Notes: generated from the letters alone by a model not told the origin. A stretch of DNA of 29,455 nt from Chloromonas sp. AAM2 (GCA_004335635.1 QAXH01000717.1:1-29455), one strand, 5' to 3'; positions 19,185 through 29,455 are shown, counted from the stretch's first letter. A program made the numbers and translations.

Positions 19185-22100
19185 ATGAGAGCCCAATCAG
19201 CCATGGTTCAGGCGCACAGATTATTGCTTTGGCAGTGGGCGCTGCCGCTGCTGCTTGTAATCAGCCGTGCATGGGGTCAGGCGGCTAGCCCAAGTATCTC
19301 GGCCCCCGGACCTCTGCCACGAGTACTGAACGTTTGCACCTCTCCCTACGTAAGTCGAAAGGAATTAATGTAGTATAACCAATCATGCAGGGCGTTACCT
19401 GTCCAATACCTGTACACACACCTTGCTGCGGCATAACCTTGGCCTGCATGCCGTGGCCCTCGCTGGCTCTCGTTGCTGTTGTTACGCACATGCAGTGGCC
19501 GCTTACGACGTGTGGGGGAGGTGCCCAGCCTGGGGGGTAAGTGGTGAAAAGTCGTACGCTCGCCCGTGAAACGAATAGCACAGGCTTTAAGCACATGAAG
19601 CAGCGTATACTCAACTAAACAGTGCGTACCCAACAGCAATAAGCCAATGCTGTCCAACCAGCCGGGGACATGCAATCGCAATGCTAGACTTGCTCGGGCC
19701 ATGGTCAACGTTGCATGTCCTGACCAGGCCATGTGCACCATGGTAATCAGGATGGATGGCGCTTCCGACTTCATAGGGACTAATCACAATCAGTAATCCA
19801 GCCAATGTGCCTATCATCCCAATCTTCTGACCACCTTGTCACCACCCGTTCTTGTGCTGTTCGTCATCATCGCAGCTACGAAGTTGAGCTGTTCAAGCGC
19901 ACTGCAGAGAGGCTGGCACGGAATGGCAACCCACAGTGGGCACCAGGCAACTGGACATGGTTGTGCTGGGACTCATGGGATGAATTGTGAGTCACTGCAT
20001 GGCATGGCAGGTGGCATGTGTGCACAGACACACCATTGGCAGGATAGGCAAGTCACATGCGTTACTCTCACTCTGATCTCAGTATGGACAAACCCACGAT
20101 TCACACGCTTCGTATTTCTAAGCCAAACAAAAGATGTTTATCCACTTGTACATGGGATTTGAACAGGAGGACTTCAAGGGCACTTGGACGGGCCCAAGAA
20201 GGGATTGCCCGCAATCCACACAGCGATACAGCACTCAATTGTGTGTGATTAGTGTTGCACCCATCATTACACCAACTGCACCTCGTCACATGCCACACTG
20301 TCAATCCACCCACGTGCACCAGTTCAAACTGGACTGCAGGCTTGACGACCTCCAGAAGCCAGCAGGCATCTGCGATGTGGTGGTTGCCGGACTGTCTGCC
20401 ACCGCAGAGCGCAAGGCACTGGGTAAGTCGTGTGCATGCATGTGTGGGTGATGCCACAAGTCAGAGAGTTAATGGTTTCAAACTTGCAACTCCATCTGCC
20501 TCATAAGAAGGGGCTGAAGTCAGCTATGCAGCACTTCTTCATGTGCCATGGGCATTAGCACAGTAGCACACCCAGTAAGAATGACATGCCAAGCTGTGGC
20601 TGTCACGGATGTGCCTTGATTTGCAGGCATTCAGTTCTCCTATGCAACCTTGGGAGCTGGTCTCCGCATCATGATCCACGTGGATGACGACCGGGGCATG
20701 TGGTCGTTTCTAGACCCGTTTGAGCCTTCCCTATGGGTTGCCTGCTTTGGCACCAGTGCCTTGGTAGGCCTCCTACTGCTCCTGTCAGAGTCCCCATTAA
20801 GCCAGCTGTGGTCGTCACCCCAACCTGCGCTGGCGCGAGCAGCGGGCATGCAGTGGGGCGCGCTCACAACTTTTCTGCGTATGGCCAGCCAGGTGAGCTA
20901 TAAATGCAAGGGGCAAGTGACAGTGACTGTCTACGGGACAGGCGCATGGGGCAAGTGACAGTGACTGGCATGTCTGCAAACCAGCACGGTCAAGATGCCA
21001 TGTGCGTCCAACGGCCAAGTCAGTAACGGTTGACATTTGTCTTCACAACCAGCTTTACCTGGAAATCTGGCACTCTGGCGACCAAAGTCAGGCGGTCCTT
21101 GCATGGGACATGTGTGGTTGCTCCCTCGGCGTATGTCTTTGTCACCATACGGCCGGGACTCCAACCTGACTGTGCATGCTGCCCTGCAGCTTTCCCCTGT
21201 CCATGATCTTGTTGTGCTCTGGTGCCTGCAGTTGTCACCACGCAGCACGGGCGGGCGTCTGATCCTTGCTGGTTACGGCTTCCTTGTTTACATCATGGCC
21301 AACCTGTACATCAGCTCCATGTCAGCCATCCTTGCCACACGCTCCACCAGGAGCAGCTTTGAGCACATGGAAGACCTCGTCAACGTGCCCATTGGCATAT
21401 TCATTGACGACAAAGCAGCCTTTGAGCGTTTTGCCCTCAATGTGCGTGTTGGCTAAGGGTTGGACCATGCATCAGCAGTGGCGCGCTTGTCGTGGAAAAC
21501 AGAGCCACCTGTCAAACTCGTCGCCATTTTCAGAGCTGGACAGTGAACATAAGCTGTGAATTGGCTGCCTGCTGAATTGAATGTTTGGGATTTGCTCTCG
21601 GGCTCCCACAGGGCTTGCTAGTTCTGTCCAACCTGGCACAGCCAGAACCTGGCTGTTGCCTGCAATTGCGTACCGCTGACTGTCATTTGCCATTCTGACC
21701 GTTTCTCTGCTGCAGGATGCTTATTACCTGCCTTGGGCCACAAATGACGACGAGGCAGTTATGATGAACATGTTGAGGAGTGGTGTCATCAAAGCACTGG
21801 TGCTGGACTCGCCTTGGGTCAAGGTGGGCACCTGAATCGATTGCCAGCACGTGCAATAGTGATCATGACAAGCCACTGTGTATGACAAGCACCAGCACGG
21901 CGATCAATTCAAGGCTCTTTCTAGCTGCAGATTGGTTTGCGTTCCTCCATTGCAAGTCAGCATGCCTGAAACTACTGCCATCAAGGTTATGTCAGCACGC
22001 TCGGTCGTCACAGAAAGCTAGCCAGGATGCCAGCACATGCAATTCAACCATGAGTAAGTTGTCTGTGGCAACCAATGTGGCAATATGGCAACAGTAGCCA

Positions 22101-25100
22101 ACTGGGACGACCAACTGGCCGGAGTCACGAGTCCAAAACTCTTGTTGCACGTCATGTTTGGCTTTTTCTGCACGCTGTGTATCGAGCTCGCCGCATGCAT
22201 CTCTGCATGCCGCAGCTACTGTGTACCCTTACTGTTGTCCCAATCGCTGCTTCCTGCCTGGCCTGCAGTACACTACAGCGTCGTACTGTGACCTCTTCAA
22301 TGTCGGAGATGTCGTCCTGCCTGTCGATTTGGTGAGTCAACTGAACCACACCGATGACAAGTTGGGCATGCAGATGAGCATGTGACTGTCAAGTTGGGTA
22401 AACCATGAGATCAAGCCGACATGTAGCAGTTGACCGGTTGGGCATGTTGCTGAGCACGTGGCTGGCCAATGCAAGATTCGTTAAGTTGATGAGATAATAC
22501 AGAAGGCGTATGGAGGTTGCCTGCCTCAGAATGACCAAGTACCTGAGCATGAATGGTCGTGTCCATGACATTTACTGGTCTTGTTCGTTGCCATGCCTGC
22601 CGCTCAGTGTCAAGGTTTCATTTGCAAGGCCCTCACTTAGTTGTTGTTTCCATGAAGGTTATTCCTCCATCGGGCAGTTGCAGCGCATGGCATCTGTTAG
22701 TCTCACTTGATACAAGCTTGTATTATTGCTGTGTGTTTCCAGGGGTTTGCTTTCCCCAATGCCACCTCTCCAGAGACTCTGGCTGCGTTTGACAGCGCCC
22801 TGAGCTACCTGGATGACACAGGGGTCATGGTCACGCTGGAAAGGCAGTACCTGCTGCCACAGAACCCGTGCCACTCGTGAGTGGAAATGCAGTTCTTTGC
22901 CACGAACGTGTTCCCAGCATTTCAAAAGTAGGCTTTGCACAGTTTCTAGCTGCACAAGATGACCAAGATGAAACTGGCAGGTAATCGCCTAATGGCCACT
23001 GCCTAAGCTATCCAATGTTGAGGCATGGGCCAATAGTTGCCTAGGCACAGGCACTCATCAAGGCTGGATTAAGGAGGAGATGGGATTCTGCTCTTGCAGA
23101 GAGAAATGGATTGAACATCCCGCTTGCCGCGTCCATTCGCAGGGGTCGAGAGGATCCTATGCAATTGCTCAATAGCCCTCAGGTCAAACTCAAGCACGTG
23201 TCTGGGTTATGGTAAGTGCTGCACATGGGCCTCTGACGCTAGGGCCTGCATGCTGCTGCCGCCCATGATGGGTTGCTGGTCCCTGCCCTGCTCCACCTGT
23301 GTCGTTTCTGCATCATGTCTTTCATGGCATGGGATAGTGAATATCCAAGCAACAGCCAGCTATGATGCTCTGTGCATGTGCCCTGGTGTGGTGCACTAGC
23401 AGAAACTAGTGTCTAGTAACTAGTGCCTGAGGAATGCACTGCCTGTAGCTTACTGAGAAAGCTGGCTGCACGCCATCCTGCCGACCATAACATATATGGT
23501 AGTAAGTCTTTAAGTTAAGTTTTTGGCCGCGTTTTTAGCATGCCATGCTGCCGACCATACCATGCATAGTAAAGACTCTTACAGATCGCGCACAACTGTG
23601 TTACGGTGTGATTTGTTTGTTGCCTGTTGCAGGGTGTTCTTAGCAGGTTGTGTGGCTCTGTGTGTGTTCTGGAACGCTGGCTTGTGGCTGTGGCGCATGA
23701 GACAAGCACGGTGAGTGTCGCTGTTTACAATGGTGGCTTAACTGCCCATATTCGTTATGGATCTCAACCCCAGCACATTGTGCATTGTCCCAGACCTCAG
23801 CAAATTGTGCATTGAGATGTGAACAAGCATGCGTCTGTGGTACCTTGACCTTGCACTTCGCACACATGACCTGCTCGTGTATTGCTTGGCCCGCCATGTG
23901 CCATCAACCCCATGCCACATAGCCAGTGTATTGCCCACACACCACTACCATGTGACCTTTGAATCACATGCCTCACACACGTGACCTTTCTATCACGTGC
24001 TTCACACATGCGATCTTTCTATCACGTGCTTCACACACGTGACCTTTCTATCACGTGCTTCACACACGTGACCTTTCTATCACGTGCTTCACACACACGA
24101 CCTTTCTATCGCGTGCTTCTACATGTGCAGGGCAGCTGAGGCCCAGCGCGTGGATGCAGGCATGGGTAAGAAGACTAGCGGTGCCCCACCTGGCAACGCC
24201 AGCCACTCCAACCTGTCTTCTTCTCTGTATGGTCCAAATGAGCCGCTTCTGCTAGGCACTGCTGCCACACAGGACGAGGCTCTGCAGGTGAGGGTGGGGC
24301 TGGAGTGGTGACAGTGGCGATTGATGTGCATGCGAGCGTGCAGTATCTGGTGAAAGATCGTTCCACAGGCGACCGTCCGGGATGCCATGCATTATGTGAT
24401 GAGCCCTCCAGGGTGCAAAACACAAGCAGAAACTGATTCTAAGCTAGCCGACTGACGTAGCCATGCTCGCAGGCATCAAATCCTCACGTACAGTTGTGTA
24501 GGCCATGCAGCATTCCTCCCACAAATCAATCTCATCTTCAAAAATTGGGTGCGAAAACACATGGCGTGTTGCCAGGGCTACGACCAGGTTGGACGGGCAG
24601 CAGATGTTCCTACAAGAGCTTGCTGGCAATGTTTTAGAATCTCATTGGATTCTGTGTGAATGGCTTTCTATGCACTGCTGCTGTTCGCCTCAGGCGCTGG
24701 ATCTGCAGCTACAGCACATTGACAACCTGATCAGGCACCTGCCGTTTGTCATGGTGGCCAGCATGGACACCCGGATGTCAGACCTCAAGGCCCAGCTGGC
24801 AGCTACCCTGGCTCCATGGCAGTCCAACCCAACAACGCATCAGAGAAGCAACCCCTCCACAGAGCACAGCGCTCCTGGCATATCCGGTAGCCAGCAGCAC
24901 CATCAGCACTCTGGTGGGCAGCAGCAGCAGCAGCACTCAGGTGGGCAGCAGCAGCAGGCACGGTTGCATAAGCAACGGTCAGCACAGCAGGAAGGTACTG
25001 CAGCTGCTCCTGTACCCGCTGTGATGGTTACGACAGATCCTAAACAGCAGGAGCAGCAGCAACGGGCGGAACCAAGCTCAAGAACGTCTGGGACAGAAGC

Positions 25101-25305
25101 AACCGCTAATGCTGGGATCGGCATGGCAGGAGCTGGGGAAGGGTGGCCACCGAAGCCTGTGAGTGCTGCCGTGGCAGCAGGCGGCATGGGCAGCGGGAAA
25201 AGTCCGTTATCTGCACGCGGTGTGCCCATACTTGCAAACGGCGGCAGTACCAACCTATTGGCTTCACCCAAGGTTGCGGATTCGTCAGCAGCGGACGAAG
25301 TCTGA
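19185..25305 (+). CDS. Ionotropic glutamate receptor-like channel (12 exons)
   Basis: Exons 19185-19349, 19391-19536, 19876-19986, 20253-20422, 20627-20892, 21232-21441, 21716-21823, 22269-22331, 22743-22876, 23633-23710, 24131-24287 and 24694-25305 splice in phase to 739 aa. Residues 1-31 look like a signal peptide. S1 begins at PRVLNVCTSPY and continues with GYEVELFKRTAERLA and ATAERKALGIQFSY, where Arg194 matches the ligand alpha-carboxylate-binding Arg. M1 is about 233-251, the pore loop 270-286 and M3 296-320 (YIMANLYISSM, a degenerate SYTANLAAF motif). In S2, Asp387 (LDSP) sits where the amine-binding Asp/Glu occurs, and Cys399/Cys456 match the conserved disulphide. M4 is 459-478. A Gln-rich cytosolic tail of about 255 aa follows. 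There is no amino-terminal (ATD) domain. Exon 2 and the acceptor of exon 4 are the least certain. A ligand-gated cation channel is expected; ligand and location are unknown. Confidence 0.9.
23474..23581. repeat. Imperfect direct repeat in iGluR intron 9
   Basis: Two copies of about 35 bp share CTGCCGACCATA, then a CATGCAT-like core, then AGTAA (23474-23511 and 23545-23581). They lie near the 3' end of the intron before the M4 exon. Confidence 0.55.
23952..24121. repeat. 29-bp minisatellite with CACGTG palindromes, about 6 units
   Basis: The unit GTGACCTTTCTATCACGTGC plus TTCACACAC is repeated at 23952, 23981, 24010, 24039, 24068 and 24097. Each intact unit holds CACGTG, and the junction between units makes a second one (CACACGTG). 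The last copy merges into the acceptor (CTACATGTGCAG) of the exon at 24131. It is therefore intronic and spans the likely branch-point region. Confidence 0.93.
24905..24957 (+). repeat. Coding repeat HSGGQQQQ in the channel tail
   Basis: CACTCNGGTGGGCAGCAGCAG occurs twice in tandem and encodes HSGGQQQQQ-type units in the cytosolic tail of the iGluR-like protein. The period is in frame. Confidence 0.85.
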
Positions 25306-25392
25306 GCTCTGTAAGCTGCAACGCAACGTGGACGAACACAATGCTGTGCTTGACATGACACAACTAGCCTCTTGTCACAAGAGGGCAGGGTC

Positions 25393-25494
25393 TCCAGCCC
25401 GTCCAACCTACAAGTGAAGGGGATTGTGACACACCAGGATAGTCATGGTGGTGGTCACCCCTTGAGGTACTATCCTGACCGCAAACCTCGTTAG
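25393..25494 (+). repeat. Dispersed repeat C, copy 1
   Basis: About 100 bp align with 27564-27664 at roughly 90% identity, starting in TCCAACCTACAAGTGAAGG and ending at TCGTTAG. In both copies the frame QPVQPTSEGDCDTPG followed by a stop is preserved and several differences are synonymous. Confidence 0.88.
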
Positions 25495-25629
25495 GCACAC
25501 AAGTCTAATCTTGACGAGACAAAGCACAAGTTAATCGTTCACATGCATCGGTTACCAGACGGACGCACGTACTTGAAATGAATGAGCAGCACCAAGGTTT
25601 CTCTCCTACAGGGAAAAAAAAGGTGTTTG

Positions 25630-25648
25630 CCAGTTCTGGGACAATTTG
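25630..25648 (+). repeat. Dispersed repeat A, core copy
   Basis: This is identical over 19 bp to 11009-11027. It is preceded by a poly-A run and GGTGTTTG, like the copy at 29204-29279 (A-run then GAAGTTTG). Confidence 0.65.
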
Positions 25649-26956
25649 ACGTGAGACTCTGACCTTTTACCTCTGGGCTGTGTGTGTATCAATGGCGATC
25701 ACCAGGACAGGTGCATGCGCGGTGTGGATTGTGTGGTGTGGTGTGGAAGATGGGGTCAATTTCCTGCACTTGGGCAGCGTAGCACACCATCTATTGGGCA
25801 ATTGGGATGCGACGTGCCTGTGTCGCCTTGCTGCCCGCAAGCGTGCATTCATGTGCCGGAATGCAGGACTAACATCTCCGACTCATTTTGTGATGCTTTG
25901 AGCCTCACAGACACACGCGTACGCGCGTGTACAACACTTACTTGGCCACATTCTCTGGACGTTTTTTTGACTTTTGCATTGTCACAAAAGGGGAGGGATT
26001 CCAACCAAACGACTTCATGGCCTTGCCGCCTGTTAACACCTGGCACACACACTGTCACACCTGGTCACACTACCACGTCCAGTAACCTGTGACCTTGATT
26101 CTGACCCACAATTCATGTCAGAAACGTGTTCACTAGCCCTCACAAGGCAACTGTGTCCAACTCGCAGTACCAGACTAACACATGACGCATCTCCTGCATG
26201 CATGCAAAGAAAGCATGGAAAAAGTAATCAGCTGAACTCGTAATGAGACCAGGACAATCCACTCTTCAGGAGTGCTGTCCACCCTGCTCTCTTGTGCAAT
26301 GTCCAGACGAGTAGCAACACTAGGACACCTAACCAGAAGTTTGTTGACCCAGTAATATGATTGGTGCATTTTGATGGTTCCTTGTATTTGAGCCGGATCG
26401 GTGATAGTGACGGTTTGCACATCTCACGGTCATCTTGTGCTGGCAGTGACCTCTGCACAAGTGCCTTACTAGGGCGTGCTAGTGGCTGATGTCTCCCTGT
26501 GATCATCTTCCCCTCTCTCTTTTCTCTCTCTTTCCTCCCTCATTCCGCTTCGTTCCGACTATCAAGGGCTCTGTGCGGATTGTGGCTCTTGGCTCTTGAT
26601 GTTTGGATACACAGCCTGTCCATGGCTACTTCCGGGTTTTGTCTGGAAGGTCATCATGGTCGTCTTGCTACTTGCCAGCTGTGCCTTGAAAGCACACTCA
26701 TGTCTGATCCGCATGTTTGCGAATACATGCGGCTTCATTTGTGCCGCTTTTGGTTTGTTCGGTTGTTTGATCGCCTTCCGACAAAGTGCTGGAGTAAAAA
26801 CTGGTGATTCGATATGCGATATTTTCACGGACACGTGCTTGCCTCGGTCTTGATGGGTAAAAATGCCTGATCATTTCTTGTCTTATCAAGGCAGCGCACA
26901 TGGGTGCACGAGATTGATTTGGTCAGCTGCCTGTCAGCTTAATGTCAGCAGCTCTT

Positions 26957-27009
26957 TACAGTGACATGCCCCATCCTGCAGGGTTTTACTGCAAGGGGAA
27001 TTGCACCCC
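26957..27009. repeat. Dispersed repeat B, copy 2
   Basis: This is 53 bp with about four differences from 11287-11339, in the same orientation. No flanking duplication or terminal repeat was recognised. Confidence 0.85.
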
Positions 27010-27563
27010 TGCAGTTTGTTAACCACCAGTATTGTGTCCATAGTAATCATGGCGTTGTGAAGACTTTGGTTATGAGAGCTGTGAAGAGTACTATGCAATT
27101 ATCGCGTTTATATTGACGAAAGTGCCTCAGCATCGGTATCAGCCTGCGTGGCTGAGTGAGAGCGCAGCTGGCTTCTCTTGGCAGGGCACGATGTGAAAGG
27201 CTTTTGGAGTGACCAACGAATGATTGCTCACCTTGCACGCGCTTTTGTGTGCGTGCGAAATCAGACTTTCCACGCCGGCCTGCGTTTCTTGTATGTGTGA
27301 GGCTGGCCGTCTGCTGGTGATGTAAAAGTCTTGTTGGCTGGTAATGTAAGGCTTCCAGATGCCTTTCGGCCCTGCATTTCAAGACCACCATGTGCCAATC
27401 TCCCAACCGTATGCTTCCATGATTTCAAGTGAACGAGTTACGTCGGGAGGTCCTGGTGTTCCATTCCAGCAGACGTTGTCTAAGGTTGACAAGAAACATA
27501 GGAAAAAACATAAGAAAAAAACGTCTAAAAATGAGGGGCAGTATCCCACTAGCGAGGAGGGAT

Positions 27564-27664
27564 TCCAACCTGTCCAACCTACAAGTGAAGGGGATTGCGA
27601 CACACCTGGATAGTAGTGGTGCTGGTCACCCCTCGAGGTACTGTCCTGACCGCAAACTCGTTAG
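27564..27664 (+). repeat. Dispersed repeat C, copy 2
   Basis: Partner of 25393-25494. The minus strand just before it reads GGTTGGAATCC, one base away from a Pol III B box, but I could not find a convincing A box, so a tRNA-derived SINE is not claimed. Confidence 0.88.
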
Positions 27665-27942
27665 AATCAAAAACGGGCCTGAAAACATGCGTCTCTCAGT
27701 GTTCATTGTCTCTCAAATGCCATGTCTCAACATATCCGCCTGATTGCATTCACAAAACGGACACATCAATCGTCTCCCCTACAGTCAACTGTCATGTTAG
27801 TGTCTGATTGTATCCTTCGTCTCATCCCTGCACGTAATTCGCCGGGTCGTTCAGCGCTTGCTCTGCCTCAATCTGGTGGGGCTCCAGTCCCTGATGCTCC
27901 ATGGCCTGCTGTGGCTGCTCTTGTTGCTGCGCTTGTTGTGCC

Positions 27943-28062
27943 TTAGTACACATGTGGGCGATGAGGGACACTTGCCAAGAGCCACAAACCAACGTGCTTA
28001 ATGTTCCTAGCCGCACTGACGTCCCGGTCCCACACGGTGTTGCAGAGAGTGCATCGCTTCAT
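27943..28062 (-). pseudogene. Fanzor/TnpB-like nuclease relic, C-terminal zinc-ribbon and RuvC-III exon
   Basis: After a minus-strand CAG acceptor (28063-28065) the frame reads MKRCTLCNTVWDRDVSAARN, then IKHVGLWLLA, ending at a TAA at 27943. The CxxC half-ribbon followed by DRDxxAARNI is the hallmark of the TnpB/Fanzor C-terminus, where the first Asp of DRD is the third RuvC catalytic residue. Fanzors are eukaryotic RNA-guided nucleases carried by transposons. The frame is closed by a TGA 12 nt upstream of the ATG codon, so it must be spliced or truncated. I did not find the first half of the zinc ribbon (TSxxCxxC) or RuvC-I/II on the minus strand up to the window end. Downstream, a Gln-rich frame (27822-27955) in another register could be a frameshifted C-terminal tail. 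It is most likely an inactive remnant. Confidence 0.68.
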
Positions 28063-28149
28063 CTGCGCGCATCAAGATTTGCACAATCTCCAACTTGCTT
28101 GTCCTTTTGTTAAGCATCTTTATTTGTAATGGCCATGCGCCTCTGTCAG

Positions 28150-29080
28150 TTACCGAATGCTGGCCCAGTTCCACACAGCTGGCATCAGACTACATCTGCT
28201 GGGATCAGCCTGGCGGTGGCGATGAACTGGTGGCCAAAGAGCTGGCAGGAGGATCAGTTCCAGGACGAGGTGACCAGCTTCAGTCAGACGAAGGAATGCA
28301 GAGACGAGTGGCGTAGGAAGGTTATTGTCATACGCAAGGGCCTTATGGAATAGCTATGTAATCTCACGCGGCTAACTGACTGTGTGCAGGCCCTCAAAAC
28401 TTCAGTTATGCGGGTCTGCTCGGTAAGAGGAAGCCAGGGGAACTTGAAAACATTGTATGCGTTGCATGGCAAGCTGTTGCTGCATTCACAGTGTCGTGAT
28501 ATTGGCAACACCTGGGCAATTGCCAAAATCTCACTGGTTGGGACGTTGAAGCATGGCAGCTGCCAGCAACAACAACTGCAAAACCACAAAACGCAAGTAC
28601 ACTCAGGTGCTTTGTTGTTGTCCTACGAGAGCTGGAGCATTGTGACGTGGTCCGTTAAGGGTTCATAGTCCGTTACTTGCAGGCAGTGACAAGTGTACGG
28701 AAAAGTCTGCAAGAAATACTGGCGACAGAGACAGCAGAACCTCAGCTGGCAAGAGAAAAGATTGGTCGATCTGCGGTTTGTAAGGCAGCGTGTTATGCCT
28801 GTCTGTCTCCCGCTTGACCTTGTGCACAATCAGCCCTATCAATGAATACAACTCCCTTGTGACAGATTGTGCAGTTTGGCACTTGGACAGGCACTACCCT
28901 TGTTGGCTAAAGTCTGCCTATGACGTGTTTACGGCAGACAAGATGATGGGGGACCCTGCTGGTCTGATTAGGCAACAGCTGTGCTGTATTACCTCGCTCC
29001 ATCAACCTGCTCAACGTGTTCAAGGGGCAGAGGGGGGGGGTGGTGTAAACACCATACTGGGTGAAGTAGCCAAAGCCTGA
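28150..29080 (+). other. Coding-like fragments of unknown identity
   Basis: Three plus-strand pieces look more protein-like than chance. 28150-28353 is Trp-rich, with NWWPKSWQEDQFQDE. 28392-28499 (after acceptor 28389) reads NFSYAGLLGKRKPGELENIV. 28691-28843 reads NLSWQEKRLVDLRFVRQRV. Open sequence continues in 28862-29080 (WHLDRHYPCWLKSAYDVF). They are in different frames, have no proper donors between them, and match no domain I recognise. A decayed transposase or a broken host gene would both fit. Confidence 0.25.
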
Positions 29081-29203
29081 TTCTGGCCAGTCCATTTATA
29101 TGGCTACCGGGATGCTTTCGGAAGGCGTTCTGTGAGGTGATGGCCACAAGGGCCTTGCTGACACGGCTAAATTCCCCTTTACTAGGAGAATTTTTTCCAA
29201 AAA

Positions 29204-29279
29204 AAAAAGAAGTTTGCCGGTTCTGGGACAGTTTGTGTGAATTGGTCTGTATTACCGCCAGCAACCATTGTGTGTCAGC
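29204..29279 (+). repeat. Dispersed repeat A, long copy, with adjoining (TG)n
   Basis: This starts in an A-rich run and GAAGTTTGCCGGTTCTGGG, ends GTGTGTCAGC, and is followed by a TG-dinucleotide run at 29287-29305. It is the inverted partner of 2027-2102. A further short TTCTGGGACAGC match lies near 29376. Nothing else is recognised to the window end. Confidence 0.85.
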
Positions 29280-29455
29280 ACAACATGTGTGTGTGTGTGT
29301 GTGCATGTGAACCGAACACGGGGTGAGCAGCGGGGTGAACATCGCGTGTTGTGGTAGACGGTGCACTGCCACTTCTGGGACAGCAAACCAGCATTAGACA
29401 GGAACTCCAGTGTCAAAAGACAAAATGGGTGTGTGACCCATCTGACAGGTAAAAA

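Larger units (their letters stand above)
25306..27942. other. Repeat-rich stretch without a secure gene
   Basis: This stretch holds repeat C copies (25393-25494 and 27564-27664), repeat A core (25630-25648) and repeat B copy 2 (26957-27009). A pyrimidine-rich tract lies at 26508-26545. A short open frame at 27359-27613 encodes a Lys-rich KKHRKKHKKK segment, but it ends inside repeat C, so it is not credited as a gene. TGTAA at 25310-25314 is only five bases after the iGluR stop and is a doubtful poly(A) signal. Confidence 0.45.

Noticed and set aside
27359..27613. 84-aa ORF with poly-Lys segment
   Set aside because: It ends inside repeat C, the Lys codons come from an A-rich run, and no homologous domain or splice partner is visible.
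27564..27664. tRNA-derived SINE with a B box
   Set aside because: GGTTGGAATCC differs from the B-box consensus, and no A box lies at a suitable distance.
1..29455. CRISPR array or bacterial operon
   Set aside because: The tandem arrays have no spacers of unique sequence, and the genes are clearly intron-containing eukaryotic genes.

Overview
This window looks like nuclear DNA from a green alga, most likely a chlorophycean of the Chlamydomonas/Volvox/Haematococcus type. The signs are many small exons joined by GT-AG introns (GTGAGT, GTAAGT and GTGCGT donors), an AKR2-type chloroplast-targeting factor, an ionotropic glutamate receptor-like channel, a long low-complexity exon rich in Ala, Pro, Ser and Gln, TGTAA poly(A)-type motifs, many minisatellites and many degenerate dispersed repeats. 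No bacterial-style operon or Shine-Dalgarno arrangement is visible. The genus is inference; the gene models below were spliced by hand from reading frames and splice-site phase.

Layout from left to right. 1-912 is repeats, including a nested 29/14-bp minisatellite. A tRNA-Thr(CGU) lies at 913-985 (+). An eight-exon ankyrin plus DUF3820-like gene occupies 1270-4495 (+). After a gene-poor stretch there is a second tRNA-Thr(CGU) at 5712-5784 (-). An AKR2 homologue runs 10874 to 6576 (-) in ten exons, including a 22-nt microexon; its introns hold a 434-bp MITE with TA-flanked terminal inverted repeats and a 26-bp minisatellite. 10875-14941 is gene-poor and holds a transposon-like ORF (12760-13164, -). 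A coiled-coil protein with a very large disordered region runs 18804 to 14942 (-). It is divergent from a twelve-exon iGluR-type channel at 19185-25305 (+). 25306-29455 is repeat-rich and contains a relic exon with the C-terminal zinc-ribbon/RuvC-III signature of a Fanzor/TnpB nuclease (27943-28062, -).

The protein genes do not form an obvious pathway. AKR2 is a cytosolic chaperone for chloroplast outer-envelope proteins, the channel is a plasma-membrane or organelle ligand-gated channel, and the other two have no clear assigned role. The most distinctive items are the Fanzor relic, the iGluR without an amino-terminal domain, the intronic MITE, and a dispersed repeat family whose pieces also occur together in the 12.8-13.2 kb ORF.
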